In this document: positions 19,907-30,625 of the stretch, piece by piece
Numbering within the stretch: position 1 is the stretch's first letter
Layout: every line of letters begins with the position of its first letter
Assembly: GCA_964035575.1 (NCBI GenBank)
Contig: OZ037852.1
Coordinates: 620,001 to 684,000, forward strand
Direction of reading: 5' to 3'
Origin: Rhynchopus sp. YZ270_cl-10
Taxonomy: Eukaryota > Euglenozoa > Diplonemea > Diplonemida > Diplonemidae
Length of the DNA: 64,000 nucleotides
Notes under the pieces: generated by a model
Told to the model about the DNA's origin: nothing
Seen by the model: only the letters and a program-made list of their open reading frames with translations
Databases searched by the model: none
Program-made: the position numbers and the translations under genes

Positions 19907-20389
19907 CGGTACACTGTGTACAAGGAAAAAAGTCGTGAAAGAGCAACCACAGCTCCACATGACAAACACAAAAGTGTCCAGTCACGTGGGGCATTCATGC
20001 ACTGAGGAGATAATGATCCAACAATTTACAAGAAAGATTACTTAACCTACTGCTGGAAATTGCCAGGTCGTAGTAACACACAAAGTGTGCCTCCGTTCGG
20101 GAAGACCGGATATTCTAGAGACCAAAAAGGCCTCAAGAATATCTTCCGGTAGTCAAGGTAGAACCGAGTGAACGGCCCAAGACCCCCGTGGAGAAGTTAA
20201 ATGTTGTAATGCTATCAGGTAGAAACTGCGAACACTGTCTTACCCTCCTCAATGCATGGTGGTTGATGTCTTCCACAACAAATTTCCTGTACCCAGGTAC
20301 CCAAATTCCCAGACCCACGCAGTACCACGTCGCAGTACTACGCAAAATTTACCACCAGACCCTGTCTTCGTGCACCTTAAGTACAACGC

Positions 20390-20525
20390 CGCAGACAGGC
20401 CAAACATGCGTTGGACTCAGAGGAATGCCCGCTGTGCAGGTATCAATGAGAACCAACTCCCAGCAACAAGGGGCGCCTTTTGGCGGGCGTTGTTGAGGGT
20501 GTTTGGGGTGCAAAGTTTTCCACAA
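20390..20525 (+). other. Left arm of an internal inverted repeat in the TIR element
   Basis: This 135-bp stretch resembles the reverse complement of 24050-24190 (shared CAGGCCAAACA, GAGAACCAACTCCCA, GGGTGTTTGGGGTG). In plus frame it reads DRPNMRWTQRN, then NENQLPATRGAFWRALLRVF; it may be the relic of a protein domain now present twice in opposite orientation. Confidence 0.55.
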
Positions 20526-20859
20526 TTTTGATGCGCGGGTACAGAAGTGTTATCTTGTTATTTCATCTCTAGAAATTTAAATGTTCAATCGCGTTTAACT
20601 ACCACGAGGGCTTGTTCAGTGAACCCACGAGGGGTCGAAGGGGGTTGGTTATCCCATATCTATCAAAGGTTGTGTCGACCAGGCGAATCCACTATGTTAC
20701 GCTGTACGTTGTTAAATCCGAAGAAATAACGCTTTAGCAGCCGCAGGAAGTTTGTTAAAAAGAGTGCCTCACGCTACACAAACCACCACCCGCAATTGAC
20801 TTAGATGATAACTAGAGAATTCAGAACAAAACAACACCCTGCCCCATACACACTAAATT

Positions 20860-21072
20860 GTCATGCTTCAAGAACATGCCTGGGCCAAAATTACTGTTGA
20901 CAAAAAAGGCAACAAGACCACCCACAAGGAGTGTGAAATGTGCACTGGTTTTCTGGGGGAACGCAATATTTTCTTGTGCCTCGTCCTCCGTAAGCAGAGG
21001 ACAGACTTTCCGGAAGGTTTCCAAAGTCGAATTTCTTGCACTAGCTATGCTCCCTGGGTTAAATGGCAATAG
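20860..21072 (-). other. Second internal inverted-repeat arm in the TIR element
   Basis: Reverse complement matches 23430-23620: shared CCATTTAACCCAGGGAGCAT, GAAAGTCTGTCCTCTGCTT, AATATTGCGTTCCCCCAGAA. Together with the arms at 20390 and 24050 this shows that the two halves of the element are diverged inverted copies. Confidence 0.65.
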
Positions 21073-21286
21073 CAGTGACTGACAAAGTGTTCCCACCCCC
21101 CAGGTCTTCGTCCACAAACCCAGAATAGATTGATGTGGGTGAAGCCTTTCGGATTTTTAAGTTGTTGATAGAATGTCGAAGAGCGGCGAAACTTCTCATC
21201 GCAATCACGGATGCAGTTCAGATTTCACGATCCTGTGATGAGTGTAAATGTGGGGTATGATTAAGTTATGGTGTATAAACGCAGTA

Positions 21287-21485
21287 CTGTAAAATCGTTT
21301 ACAATTCTTCCGTCCCTAATACAGAAGAAAGTATCACTCAAGGCTGTACTTTAAAAAGTAGACACAAAAAATACCCACAAACATAAATTAAATCATCACG
21401 TAATGTGAGGGGGTGACAAAATCCATTTACTGACTGATATTTCAACTCGGTTAATTAGGGTGTGACAAATTAAACGATTTTACAG
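21287..21485. mobile_element. Nested 199-bp MITE, copy 1
   Basis: Terminal inverted repeats CTGTAAAATCGTTTA...TAAACGATTTTACAG, flanked on both sides by TA, a typical mariner/Stowaway-like arrangement. It contains no open frame. It sits inside the larger element and therefore inserted later. Confidence 0.75.
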
Positions 21486-21994
21486 TATTAAAGATGAGGT
21501 TAATGAAGAGAGTGGTAATAACTATGCATTGCCGTGAAATAAAGTAGCCTTTTTTTTACACTACAGCGGGTTTCCTGCTGCACAATGGTTCCCAAGCGAA
21601 GCGAGGGGACCATGTATACGTGTATTTACCGAGCGAAGCGAGGTGAATATTATGTGCAGCAGGTAACGAGCACGCCTGCAGAAGTTAAAAAACGGATGCC
21701 TTATGACAAGCAATACGTAAGTTTATTCCGATTACACAAAGTAGGGGTAGTCTACAAGCACCAGCCAAAAAGAGTGAGATGGGTGATCAGGGAAAACAAA
21801 CACCACCACACAACAACTTGACAACCACTTAAGGAATGAATCTACACTAGTGCCTGACAGTTAAACATAATATTATTTACATACCTTGTCTTCATCGTAA
21901 CCTGCGCCTTCGCTGCTGTCAAGGTGCCTTCTCTGGGTACAGTGCCCAGTGTCCAGTACAGAAAAAAAATTCGTCTAAAAAATCTAGTACGCAA

Positions 21995-22870
21995 AACCAC
22001 ATTTTAGACATTTTAGACCCCTACAGAGGCTCAAAAGTGCCAAATTTTGCTTTTTATGGCCTCAAATCGTCAAAATTAGCTACTACAGTACACGGGGTAT
22101 GACCGTATTTTGGCTGAAATTTTGACTTGAAAATTTTTTTCAACATTTGCCCAATCTGAGGTTTTCTTTGGATTTTTTGGGCCATTTTATGACCTACCAC
22201 GGCCAGTTTTGGGCAAAAAAGTTATTTTTTCTTTGGTCAAAAATCGCCTTGTCTCACCACTGTTTAGTGTAGTATAGTTCAAATACGTGTATTTGGTGAA
22301 ACCCCAGATGGTCAAAACACCCGAATTTTGCGTTTTTTTGCATTTTTCGGTGCCCCAAGACCCAACCCAGAGGCCAAATTTTTCCCGAAAAAAAAATTTT
22401 TTTTTTTCAGATTTTTCGATTTTTTGCTAAGGCGATGGCCCATACAAAATGTACAGAGTGCACACAAAATTGCCGTCGAATAAATTCTAGATGCTCTAAA
22501 CTGCTCGTAAGTGCCTTTATTTGCATTTTTAGTCCAGTTTTGAGGTCATATGGACCCACCAAGGGCATTTTTGTGATGTCAAAAAAAAAAAAAATTTTTT
22601 TTTTTTTTGGGTCCGGCCAACCGGACTCAGGGTCCGGCCAACCAGACTCTGGGTCCGGCCAGGGGTCCGGCCAGGCGGACCCCTGAGTCTGGTTGGCCGG
22701 ACCCCGAGTCCGGCCAGGCGGACTCGGGGGTGAGTCCGGTTTGGCCTCAGGCCAGGCTGGTCAGACTCCACCGTGTATATAGGCCTAATTTTGACGATTT
22801 GAGGCCATTAAAAGCAAAATTTGGCACTTTTGAGCATCTGTGGGGGTCTAAAACGCTTTTTGCGCAGCCG
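21995..22870. repeat. Foldback core of the TIR element
   Basis: 22010-22100 is an imperfect inverted copy of 22780-22860 (shared CTCAAAAGTGCCAAATTTTG, GGCCTCAAATCGTCAAAATT). A second pair, 22540-22612 and 22918-22985, shares CCACCAAGGGCA and TGTGATGTC around A/T runs. The GGTCCGGCC cluster lies between them. Same structure at 31135-32010; half of it at 40227-40548. Confidence 0.7.
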
Positions 22871-24542
22871 ATGTTTTCGTGGTTTTTACCCAAAGACAAG
22901 TCGATATTTGAACAATTTTTCACAAAAAAAAAATTTTTTTTTTCGACATCACAAAACTGCCCTTGGTGGGCCTCACCCCCATATTGTCCTCAACACTGGG
23001 CAAAAATGCAAATAAAGTAGTAGTGGGTTTGTCGTGCAAGGATGTTCTTTGTACCTGGAGAGTAGGCCGAGTGCAAGGTATGTATTTAAACCCCCGGTTT
23101 TCCCCCTTTTCGACATTGTCCCGCTCGGATGTAAATTGAAGCTATTTTTTTTTTTTGTCAACAAAAATGTCACTTTTACGTTTAAGGGGTACAGGGCGGC
23201 TTCTTGTTTGTTTTTTTTGTTGTAGTCTCTACTTTTACATTCAATTTCTCTCAACAGGTACCCGAACCGACGACCCTTCATCGTGACAACGAAGCAGTGC
23301 CGACGGTGCAATTATTTCAAACCCAGGTGGAGGCCGTAAAAGTCGGGTTTATAAACCTAACTTTTCCATTAACCCACCCCATAGACCACCCTAATTATTA
23401 TGAACCTCTTAGTCAGTCACTGCTATAGCCATTTAACCCAGGGAGCATAGCTAGTGCAAGAAATTCGACTTCGGGATCCGGAAAGTCTGTCCTCTGCTTG
23501 CGGAGGACTAGACACAAGAAAATATTGCGTTCCCCCAGAAACTAATTTTTGTCGCAGTAATTTTTGCCCAGGGCATGCTCTTGAAGCATGGCGGCTTGGT
23601 GTGAGAAGGGGCAGTGTATTGTTTTGTTCTAGATTTCAACGGTTGTTAGAACGAGTCAAGTGGATGCTTATCTAAACACTGACTTTAGTACAGACCCGAG
23701 AGATCACACATGACTTTGAGGAAAGAACAAAGCAATGCATCTGTACCCGCACGCCAGGTTGTAGTTACTTCAGAATTTTCTTGAGTTTGCATGAACGAGG
23801 AGGGGGTGATTCATTCTTCGGGAACGCCTAGTATACCATGGAATGATCATCTCAAAAAAACAGTGGGGGCTGAATTCATATCCCTTAGAATTGCGAATTC
23901 AGCCTTTGCAGAAGGTACGTCTTACTTGTACTTGTACTTGTATGCCGTGTCACCCTTCTCAACCTTACCGGTTCACAGCTCGCAAGAGCAATGTAACCCT
24001 TCTCGCTATTGCAAACTTAAGAATTTTCTGCTGTAACTTACCAAAATCGATTTTCTTTCACCCCAAACACCCGCAACACCCCACCTGCTACTTCGGTAGC
24101 CTGTGTTGGGAGTTGGTTCTCATGTTGATCCCCAGTGTCTTGCACTGCTTCTTCTGAGCCCAACGCTGTTTGGCCTGTCGACGTAATAAATACGAAGACA
24201 GGGTGGCGGTGCCAACAATTTTCCAATGATGTAACGTTTATCTGATTGATTTATCGGTTGATATATCTTGGCAATGCTTGTGTGCTACTTCATGCACACC
24301 CAAGCAAGGTATTTTGAACGGTACTTTCAAGCGATACTTCGTTATGTCATTGGTGGGAGTTAACATGACATTATTAGATTAGAATGGTTAGTATGGTTAG
24401 AGTATTGCTATTGAGTTTATTAGAGTGTACCTGTGTACCTAAACTCTAACTAAACTCTAACAATACTCTAACCATACTCTAACAATCTAACAATGTCATT
24501 GTTAACTCTAACAATTAACAAAATTCTAACCAGACCGACAAC

Positions 24543-24688
24543 TAGAGGGTTTATTTTGAAAATAGAAAAGTTTATAAAATGATCCTAAGACTCTCGTACT
24601 TAGTTACCTTATCATATTCGTTATCGCACAGCTGCGCTGGCTTCTACAAGAATGAAAATATATTAACAATGTATCATAATAGGGACAC
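24543..24688. other. Short unique spacer right of the TIR element
   Basis: AT-rich, nothing recognised; repeated at 33683-33828. Confidence 0.4.
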
Positions 24689-25048
24689 CCATATGATCTT
24701 CTTGTACACCACCTTCTCCTTCTTGTCGTTCTTATCCCGGTCTGTGAAGGAAAAGGTTAGTTGCACAGCGTGCTTCCCGAGCTGGCTGGTCTGGTATTTT
24801 GCGACTCGGATTGTGGCGAGATACAAGCGAGGGAAGGAGGTTGATCCCACCGGTGCCGAGGATGTATTCTGGCACCGATTTGACAGAGAACGGCGTGCCA
24901 GCGTTGCAGGTAAGCACGGCAAGGTATCCCAGAGCGGTGTTGTCGTTCGCTCCCTCCTTGCTGATCCGCAGTGATATCCGCTTTGCGCAGTCAAAGGCAG
25001 TGTCCGTCTGGTAGACAATGCATTTCAGAAGGGAATGAAAGATTACTT
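24689..25048 (-). pseudogene. Fragment of gene B (codons about 2007-2187, with a deletion), unit 1
   Basis: Nearly identical to 50193-50728 of the large gene at 49635-56750 except that about 190 bp (50327-50517) are missing. Readable pieces are ISLRISKEGANDNTALGY and VPEYILGTGGINLLPSL. It has no start or stop context of its own. Confidence 0.9.
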
Positions 25049-25049
25049 G

Positions 25050-25200
25050 AAATGCAAAGCCGGCTCGTGACGGTGTACTTTGGTACATGACAGGCTGTAC
25101 CTGGGTGGACCTAACCATGCAGTCCTACAGCCATTTTGTGGTTTACATCTGATATGTACTCCCGCTTCCACTCATCAACCAGATAAACGGGGATCATTGC
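25050..25200 (+). repeat. SINE-like dispersed repeat, copy 4
   Basis: More diverged copy: ATTACTTGAAATGCAAAGCC, CTAACCATGCAGTCCTACAG, GATAAACGGGGATCATTG. Confidence 0.55.
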
Positions 25201-25515
25201 GAACACAGGGACTGGAGGGTGGGCGGTGCATAAATATTCCAGGGGTAAAACACAATGGTGGTTGCGGAATGGAGGATGCGACATATACTTTTAAGCAAAA
25301 TCCCCTACAAAAATGAAAAACCCTATATCGGGTATGTTCTCTGATCTATCTGTGCGGCGGATACATTTCCAACACAGCACGGTTGGTCAGGAACTCTCCA
25401 ACGTGTCAGTGCAGCTTTGTTGCAGTAGTACCTACAGCAAAAAAGAATAATCCATTATCTACCGTACTACTCCAACAAAGCTGCACACAAGAATGGCGCA
25501 ACATAAGGAAAATGT

Positions 25516-26580
25516 CTAACGCACAGTGTCTGCCCCTGCATCAATGAGCACCTGCACCACGTCTGCATGTGTTCTCTCCACAGCAAAGTGCAACGCAGTG
25601 CAGTTCTTGGTGTCGTGGTGATTCAGGTCCACCTCCGGCAAGCTCACAAGATAGCGCACAGTATCGGTGTGTCCATGATATGCTGCAAACATAAGACACG
25701 TGGCTCCTTTGTCGTCTGTGGCACGCACATCCGCACCTGCTTCGACCAACATCTTCATAGTTGTGAGTTCTCCTGAAAAGCTGGCCAAGTGCAGAGGCGA
25801 GCGTACTTTGTTGTTCTTTGTCTCAATGTCTGCCCCTGCATCAATGAGCACCTGCACTATGTCTGCATGTTGTCCCTGCACAGCAAAGTGCAACGCAGTG
25901 CAGTTCCCGCTCTGTTGGTGATTCAGGTCCACCTCCGGCAAGCCCACAAGATAGCGCACAGTATCAGTGTGTCCAAAATAAGCTGCAAGGGTAAGACACG
26001 TGTCTCTTCTGGTGTCCGCGGCACGCACATCCGCACCTGATTCGACCAACATCTTCACAGTTGTGAGTGCTCCTGAAAGGCTGGCCAAGTGCAGAGGCGA
26101 ACGCCCTTTCTCGTTCTTTGTCTCAATGTCTGCCCCTCCACCGATGAATACCTGACACACTTCAGGGTCCTCCCACATGGCTGGACAAAGGTACGCAGTC
26201 TGACCTGCACTGTCCTTGGAGTCGTGTGGGACAAAGGCGACCTTGCTGCAGACTGACTTCCAATGCTGCAAGAGGACCTCCGTGCACGCAGTGTGGTCTG
26301 TGTGGACACACTCACTCAGCAGGATCCCGAAGCCCATCTGCGTTGTCTCGACATACGGAAGAAGTAGTGTGAGGCATTCATTGTGGTTCCTTCTGCATGC
26401 CTCGTGCACAGCTTCGAAGGTGACCGTTTCCGTTTTGCTGCCTGGGGAGAGCTTCTTGAGTGCTGCCCGCACGGCAGCGGTGTTGCCGTTCCTGACAGCC
26501 TCCAGCAGGTCCTTGTCAGAAGACTTTCTTCTTTTTGGTGGGTTCTGGTTTGGTGTGCTGTTTAAGTGTCGCTTCGACAT
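25516..26580 (-). CDS. Ankyrin-repeat protein A4 (class 2, 354 aa)
   Basis: Shorter paralogue of A2 starting MSKRHLNSTPNQNPPKRRK, with the same putative nuclear localisation signal and degenerate helical N-terminal region, then about six canonical ankyrin repeats ending GADTVR. The first repeat reads FIGGGADIETKNEKGRS. Both flanks are rearranged: downstream lies ankyrin 3' flank and then SINE-like sequence, upstream a fragment of gene B begins only about 60 bp from the start codon, so the promoter region may be incomplete. It is duplicated exactly at 34656-35720. Confidence 0.85.
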   Translation of the reverse strand: MSKRHLNSTPNQNPPKRRKSSDKDLLEAVRNGNTAAVRAALKKLSPGSKTETVTFEAVHEACRRNHNECLTLLLPYVETTQMGFGILLSECVHTDHTACTEVLLQHWKSVCSKVAFVPHDSKDSAGQTAYLCPAMWEDPEVCQVFIGGGADIETKNEKGRSPLHLASLSGALTTVKMLVESGADVRAADTRRDTCLTLAAYFGHTDTVRYLVGLPEVDLNHQQSGNCTALHFAVQGQHADIVQVLIDAGADIETKNNKVRSPLHLASFSGELTTMKMLVEAGADVRATDDKGATCLMFAAYHGHTDTVRYLVSLPEVDLNHHDTKNCTALHFAVERTHADVVQVLIDAGADTVR

Positions 26581-26641
26581 GGTGCTGTGTGTATTGCTGT
26601 GAGGTTGATGATGCTTTGTGTTATATGCGAGGTTGCGGGGG

Positions 26642-27033
26642 TAAAAGGACTCTGAATCGACCCCTGAACGGCCTGTTCCTTTGTAAGGAAGAAAAGGCGG
26701 TCTTTGTCCTGGTCCTGTTCTGACATGATCTCGACGGTTAAGACGCTGTTCTTTGGAATGATGTCTTTGAAGTGATTTGGTGGTACGACAGTCAAGTTGC
26801 CGAAGATCGAGACACGTGAGTCTACCTTGTAGTCGAATATGTTGAACCCTGCGTGGGGTGATAATTGCGGGGCAAAGAACTGTGCTGTGAACTGTGCGAA
26901 GGCCTCGTTTGAGACCGGTACATTGCCGGCATTGCAGCGCACGTAGAAGGTGTACTTCGTTGGGTTCGCTGGCGTCTTCACAATCAGGTTTCGCAGCAGA
27001 AACTGTACCCTCCCTTTAGTGACGTTGGTGTCT
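26642..27033 (-). pseudogene. Fragment of gene B (codons about 1837-1967), unit 1
   Basis: About 99% identical to 50852-51242: open in the parental frame (VKTPANPTKYTFYVRCN, FFAPQLSPHAGFNIFDY, DRLFFLTKEQAVQGSIQ) and then continuing into ankyrin 5' flank. A 139-codon frame exists but has no upstream start of its own in the parent gene, so I treat it as a fragment. Confidence 0.9.
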
Positions 27034-27165
27034 AGTCAGTGTCGAAGACACAAAGACACAATGCAACTTAGTGTCTTGCATGGCAGCGGATTTCCTTGTC
27101 ACTTCGTAAGCTGTTCTTACTATGTTTGGTCTGCCGTTACCCCAACACTGCATGACATAAAGGCG

Positions 27166-27480
27166 TGATGACACGGAGACCTTAATAGTGGTGCGGAAGG
27201 CCCGTTGCCCACACCCCGAACACATCTTCGGCTCGCGTGGTGGCAGGGTCTCGCCACAGCAGATTGGGTATACTGGCATTGTAAAGGGTGGGCCTACAAC
27301 TATGTCCGCATTAAAAGAAAATGGGATGAGGAGGTTCTTGTGTGTGGCCTGGAGGGTGGGTGGTGTGTAAATAGTTCAGGGGGAAAAACAATGGTGGTTG
27401 CGGAATGGAGGATGCGATATATTATTATGTCCACACCATCCCATCGGAATAACGTGTTGTCTACCGTAAAGGTGGTTGAA
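27166..27480 (-). pseudogene. Copy of the 5' end of gene Z, unit 1
   Basis: Start at 27279, first 34 codons as in Z (MPVYPICCGETLPPREPK..., one Ser-to-Pro change), then unrelated sequence giving an 87-codon chimeric frame. The flank up to the ankyrin gene is shared with 14200-14500. Confidence 0.8.
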
Positions 27481-27581
27481 GATTCTCTCTTAGCACACCT
27501 CAGTGTACATGCATGAAAATATAACTCCAACGAAGCTGCACACAAGAATGGCGCAACTTAAGGAGAATGTCCGGCATTGTC

Positions 27582-28421
27582 CTAACGCTCAGTGTCTGCC
27601 CCTGCATCAATGAGCACCTGCACCACGTCTGCATGTTTTTGATGCACAGCAAAGTGCAACGCAGTGAAGTTGTTGGTTCCTTGATGATTCAGGTCCACCT
27701 CCGGCAAGCTCACAAGATAGCGCACAGTATCGGTGTGTCCAAAATACGCTGCAAGGATAAGACACGTGTTTCCTTCGGTGTCTGTGGCCCGCACATCCGC
27801 ACCTGCTTCGACCAACATCTTCACAGTTGTGAGTTCTCCTGAAATGTTAGCCAAGTGCAGAGGCGAGCGTCCTTCATCATTCTTTGTCTCAATATCTGCC
27901 CCTGCATCAATGAGCACCTGCACCATGTCCGCATGCTCTTCCTGTACAGCAAAGTGCAACGCAGTGTAGTTCTTGGTACCTTGGTGATTCAGGTCCACCT
28001 CCGGCAAGCTCACAAGATAGCGCACATCGGTGTGTCCACAATACGCTGCAAGGGTAAGACACGTGTTTCCTTTGGCGTCTGTGGCACGCACATCCGCACC
28101 TGCTTTGACCAACATCTTCACAGTTGTGAGTTCTCCTGAAATGCTAGCCAAGTGCAGAGGCGAACGTCCTTTGCTGTTCTTTGTCTCAATGTCAGCCCCT
28201 GCATCAATGAGCACCTGCACCACGTCTGCGTGTTTTCTTTCTACAGCACAGTGCAACGCAGTGTAGTTGTTGGTGACTTGTCGATTCAGGTCCACCTCCG
28301 GCAAGCTCACAAGATAGCGCATAGTATCAGTGTGTCCAAGACACGCTGCGCAGATTATGGGCGTGTCTCTTCCTGTGTCTGTGGCACGTACATCCGCACC
28401 TGCTTTGACCGACATCTTCAT
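27582..28421 (-). CDS. Ankyrin-repeat array A5 (5'-truncated, hybrid)
   Basis: 279 codons, about eight ankyrin repeats ending GADTER. The codons from 28421 down to 28114 are identical to the 5' end of A3 except for Arg-to-Cys (PIICAAC); the remainder (28113-27582) belongs to a different array. The join is in frame and in repeat register, as expected from crossing-over between ankyrin repeats. One repeat has lost two codons (GHTDVRYLV). Like A3 it starts inside a repeat next to the TIR element, so it may not be expressed. Confidence 0.7.
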   Translation of the reverse strand: MKMSVKAGADVRATDTGRDTPIICAACLGHTDTMRYLVSLPEVDLNRQVTNNYTALHCAVERKHADVVQVLIDAGADIETKNSKGRSPLHLASISGELTTVKMLVKAGADVRATDAKGNTCLTLAAYCGHTDVRYLVSLPEVDLNHQGTKNYTALHFAVQEEHADMVQVLIDAGADIETKNDEGRSPLHLANISGELTTVKMLVEAGADVRATDTEGNTCLILAAYFGHTDTVRYLVSLPEVDLNHQGTNNFTALHFAVHQKHADVVQVLIDAGADTER

Positions 28422-28844
28422 AGTTGTGAGTTCTCCTGAAAGGCTAGATGTAAAAAAAAAAAAAGGGGGGTTTTCTAGTTGTCGGTCCGGTTAGATTGTT
28501 AGAATTAACAATAATCATAATAATTATTAGAGAAAAGTTAGAGTTTTCAAATTTTAACCTTTAACAATCGACTCTAACAATTTAACAATGCTCTAACAAT
28601 TGGATTGTTAGAGAAAAGTTAGAGAAAAGTTAGAGTTTTGTTACACACCCGGTGGCTATTGCCTCCCGTAGAAAGGGACTCTCGAAATTTTTTTTTTGCC
28701 CTACACGGTGGAGTGTGACCAAAATGGCCGGACCCTTTTGGCCGGACTAAAGGACGGACCCCTGAGTCCGGCCAGGCGGACCCCCGAGTCCGGTTGGCCG
28801 GACCCCGAGTCCGGCCAGGCGGACCCGTGGGTCCGCCTGGCCGC

Positions 28845-29046
28845 CCCAGGTACCCAGGTACCCAGGTACCCAGGTACCCAGGTACCCAGGTACCCAGGTA
28901 CCCAGGTACCCAGGTACCCAGGTACCCAGGTACCCAGGTACCCAGGTACCCAGGTACCCAGGTACCCAGGTACCCAGGTACCCAGGTACCCAGGTACCCA
29001 GGTACCCAGGTACCCAGGTACCCAGGTACCCAGGTACCCAGGTACA
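28845..29046. repeat. GGTACCCA minisatellite, unit 2 (about 25 copies)
   Basis: Same repeat as at 19809-19906, expanded by 13 units. Confidence 0.95.
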
Positions 29047-30426
29047 CGGTACACTGTGTACAAGGAAAAAAGTCGTGAAAGAGCAACCACAGCTCCACAT
29101 GACAAACACAAAAGTGTCCAGTCACGTGGGGCATTCATGCACTGAGGAGATAATGATCCAACAATTTACAAGAAAGATTACTTAACCTACTGCTGGAAAT
29201 TGCCAGGTCGTAGTAACACACAAAGTGTGCCTCCGTTCGGGAAGACCGGATATTCTAGAGACCAAAAAGGCCTCAAGAATATCTTCCGGTAGTCAAGGTA
29301 GAACCGAGTGAACGGCCCAAGACCCCCGTGGAGAAGTTAAATGTTGTAATGCTATCAGGTAGAAACTGCGAACACTGTCTTACCCTCCTCAATGCATGGT
29401 GGTTGATGTCTTCCACAACAAATTTCCTGTACCCAGGTACCCAAATTCCCAGACCCACGCAGTACCACGTCGCAGTACTACGCAAAATTTACCACCAGAC
29501 CCTGTCTTCGTGCACCTTAAGTACAACGCCGCAGACAGGCCAAACATGCGTTGGACTCAGAGGAATGCCCGCTGTGCAGGTATCAATGAGAACCAACTCC
29601 CAGCAACAAGGGGCGCCTTTTGGCGGGCGTTGTTGAGGGTGTTTGGGGTGCAAAGTTTTCCACAATTTTGATGCGCGGGTACAGAAGTGTTATCTTGTTA
29701 TTTCATCTCTAGAAATTTAAATGTTCAATCGCGTTTAACTACCACGAGGGCTTGTTCAGTGAACCCACGAGGGGTCGAAGGGGGTTGGTTATCCCATATC
29801 TATCAAAGGTTGTGTCGACCAGGCGAATCCACTATGTTACGCTGTACGTTGTTAAATCCGAAGAAATAACGCTTTAGCAGCCGCAGGAAGTTTGTTAAAA
29901 AGAGTGCCTCACGCTACACAAACCACCACCCGCAATTGACTTAGATGATAACTAGAGAATTCAGAACAAAACAACACCCTGCCCCATACACACTAAATTG
30001 TCATGCTTCAAGAACATGCCTGGGCCAAAATTACTGTTGACAAAAAAGGCAACAAGACCACCCACAAGGAGTGTGAAATGTGCACTGGTTTTCTGGGGGA
30101 ACGCAATATTTTCTTGTGCCTCGTCCTCCGTAAGCAGAGGACAGACTTTCCGGAAGGTTTCCAAAGTCGAATTTCTTGCACTAGCTATGCTCCCTGGGTT
30201 AAATGGCAATAGCAGTGACTGACAAAGTGTTCCCACCCCCCAGGTCTTCGTCCACAAACCCAGAATAGATTGATGTGGGTGAAGCCTTTCGGATTTTTAA
30301 GTTGTTGATAGAATGTCGAAGAGCGGCGAAACTTCTCATCGCAATCACGGATGCAGTTCAGATTTCACGATCCTGTGATGAGTGTAAATGTGGGGTATGA
30401 TTAAGTTATGGTGTATAAACGCAGTA

Positions 30427-30625
30427 CTGTAAAATCGTTTACAATTCTTCCGTCCCTAATACAGAAGAAAGTATCACTCAAGGCTGTACTTTAAAAAGTA
30501 GACACAAAAAATACCCACAAACATAAATTAAATCATCACGTAATGTGAGGGGGTGACAAAATCCATTTACTGACTGATATTTCAACTCGGTTAATTAGGG
30601 TGTGACAAATTAAACGATTTTACAG
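30427..30625. mobile_element. Nested 199-bp MITE, copy 2
   Basis: Identical copy carried by tandem unit 2. Confidence 0.75.

Larger units (their letters stand above)
19354..24542. mobile_element. 5.2 kb TIR DNA element, copy 1 (no recognisable transposase)
   Basis: The left end GTTGTCGGTCCGGTTAGA and the right end (reverse complement GTTGTCGGTCTGGTTAGA) are inverted repeats. The inverted similarity continues inward through TTGTTAGA/TTAACAAT blocks. Both ends are preceded by TA within CTAG, suggesting a TA (or CTAG) target duplication. Next to the left end are tandem TTAGAG-rich segments. Inside lie GGTCCGGCC palindromic clusters, a GGTACCCA minisatellite, a nested 199-bp MITE, inverted arms and short open frames (for example 21585-21821, 78 codons, unrecognised). 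TA duplication fits the Tc1/mariner-like superfamily, but no DDE/D transposase can be seen; it is probably non-autonomous. Confidence 0.8.
18990..28113. repeat. Tandem segmental duplication, unit 1 (9.12 kb)
   Basis: The sequence from 18990 repeats at 28114 and 37254. Identity starts at ATCTTCACAGTTGTGAG inside an ankyrin repeat and is close to complete. Visible differences are one coding substitution (19229 versus 28353), an extra 94-bp copy in the TTAGAG zone, and fewer GGTACCCA units (about 12). Confidence 0.9.

Noticed and set aside
19583-19998. Frames with VPGYLGTW or RYPGTQVP repeats
   Set aside because: Produced by the 8-bp GGTACCCA minisatellite and the GGTCCGG clusters, in all frames and in all three units.
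20390-20525. piggyBac-type transposase tail
   Set aside because: The peptide DRPNMRWTQRNARC vaguely recalls a piggyBac cysteine region, but TTAA target sites and catalytic motifs are absent.
19354-24542. Polinton or other virus-like element
   Set aside because: Only 5.2 kb, TA/CTAG flanks, and no capsid, polymerase, integrase or protease similarity; a plain TIR DNA element explains it.
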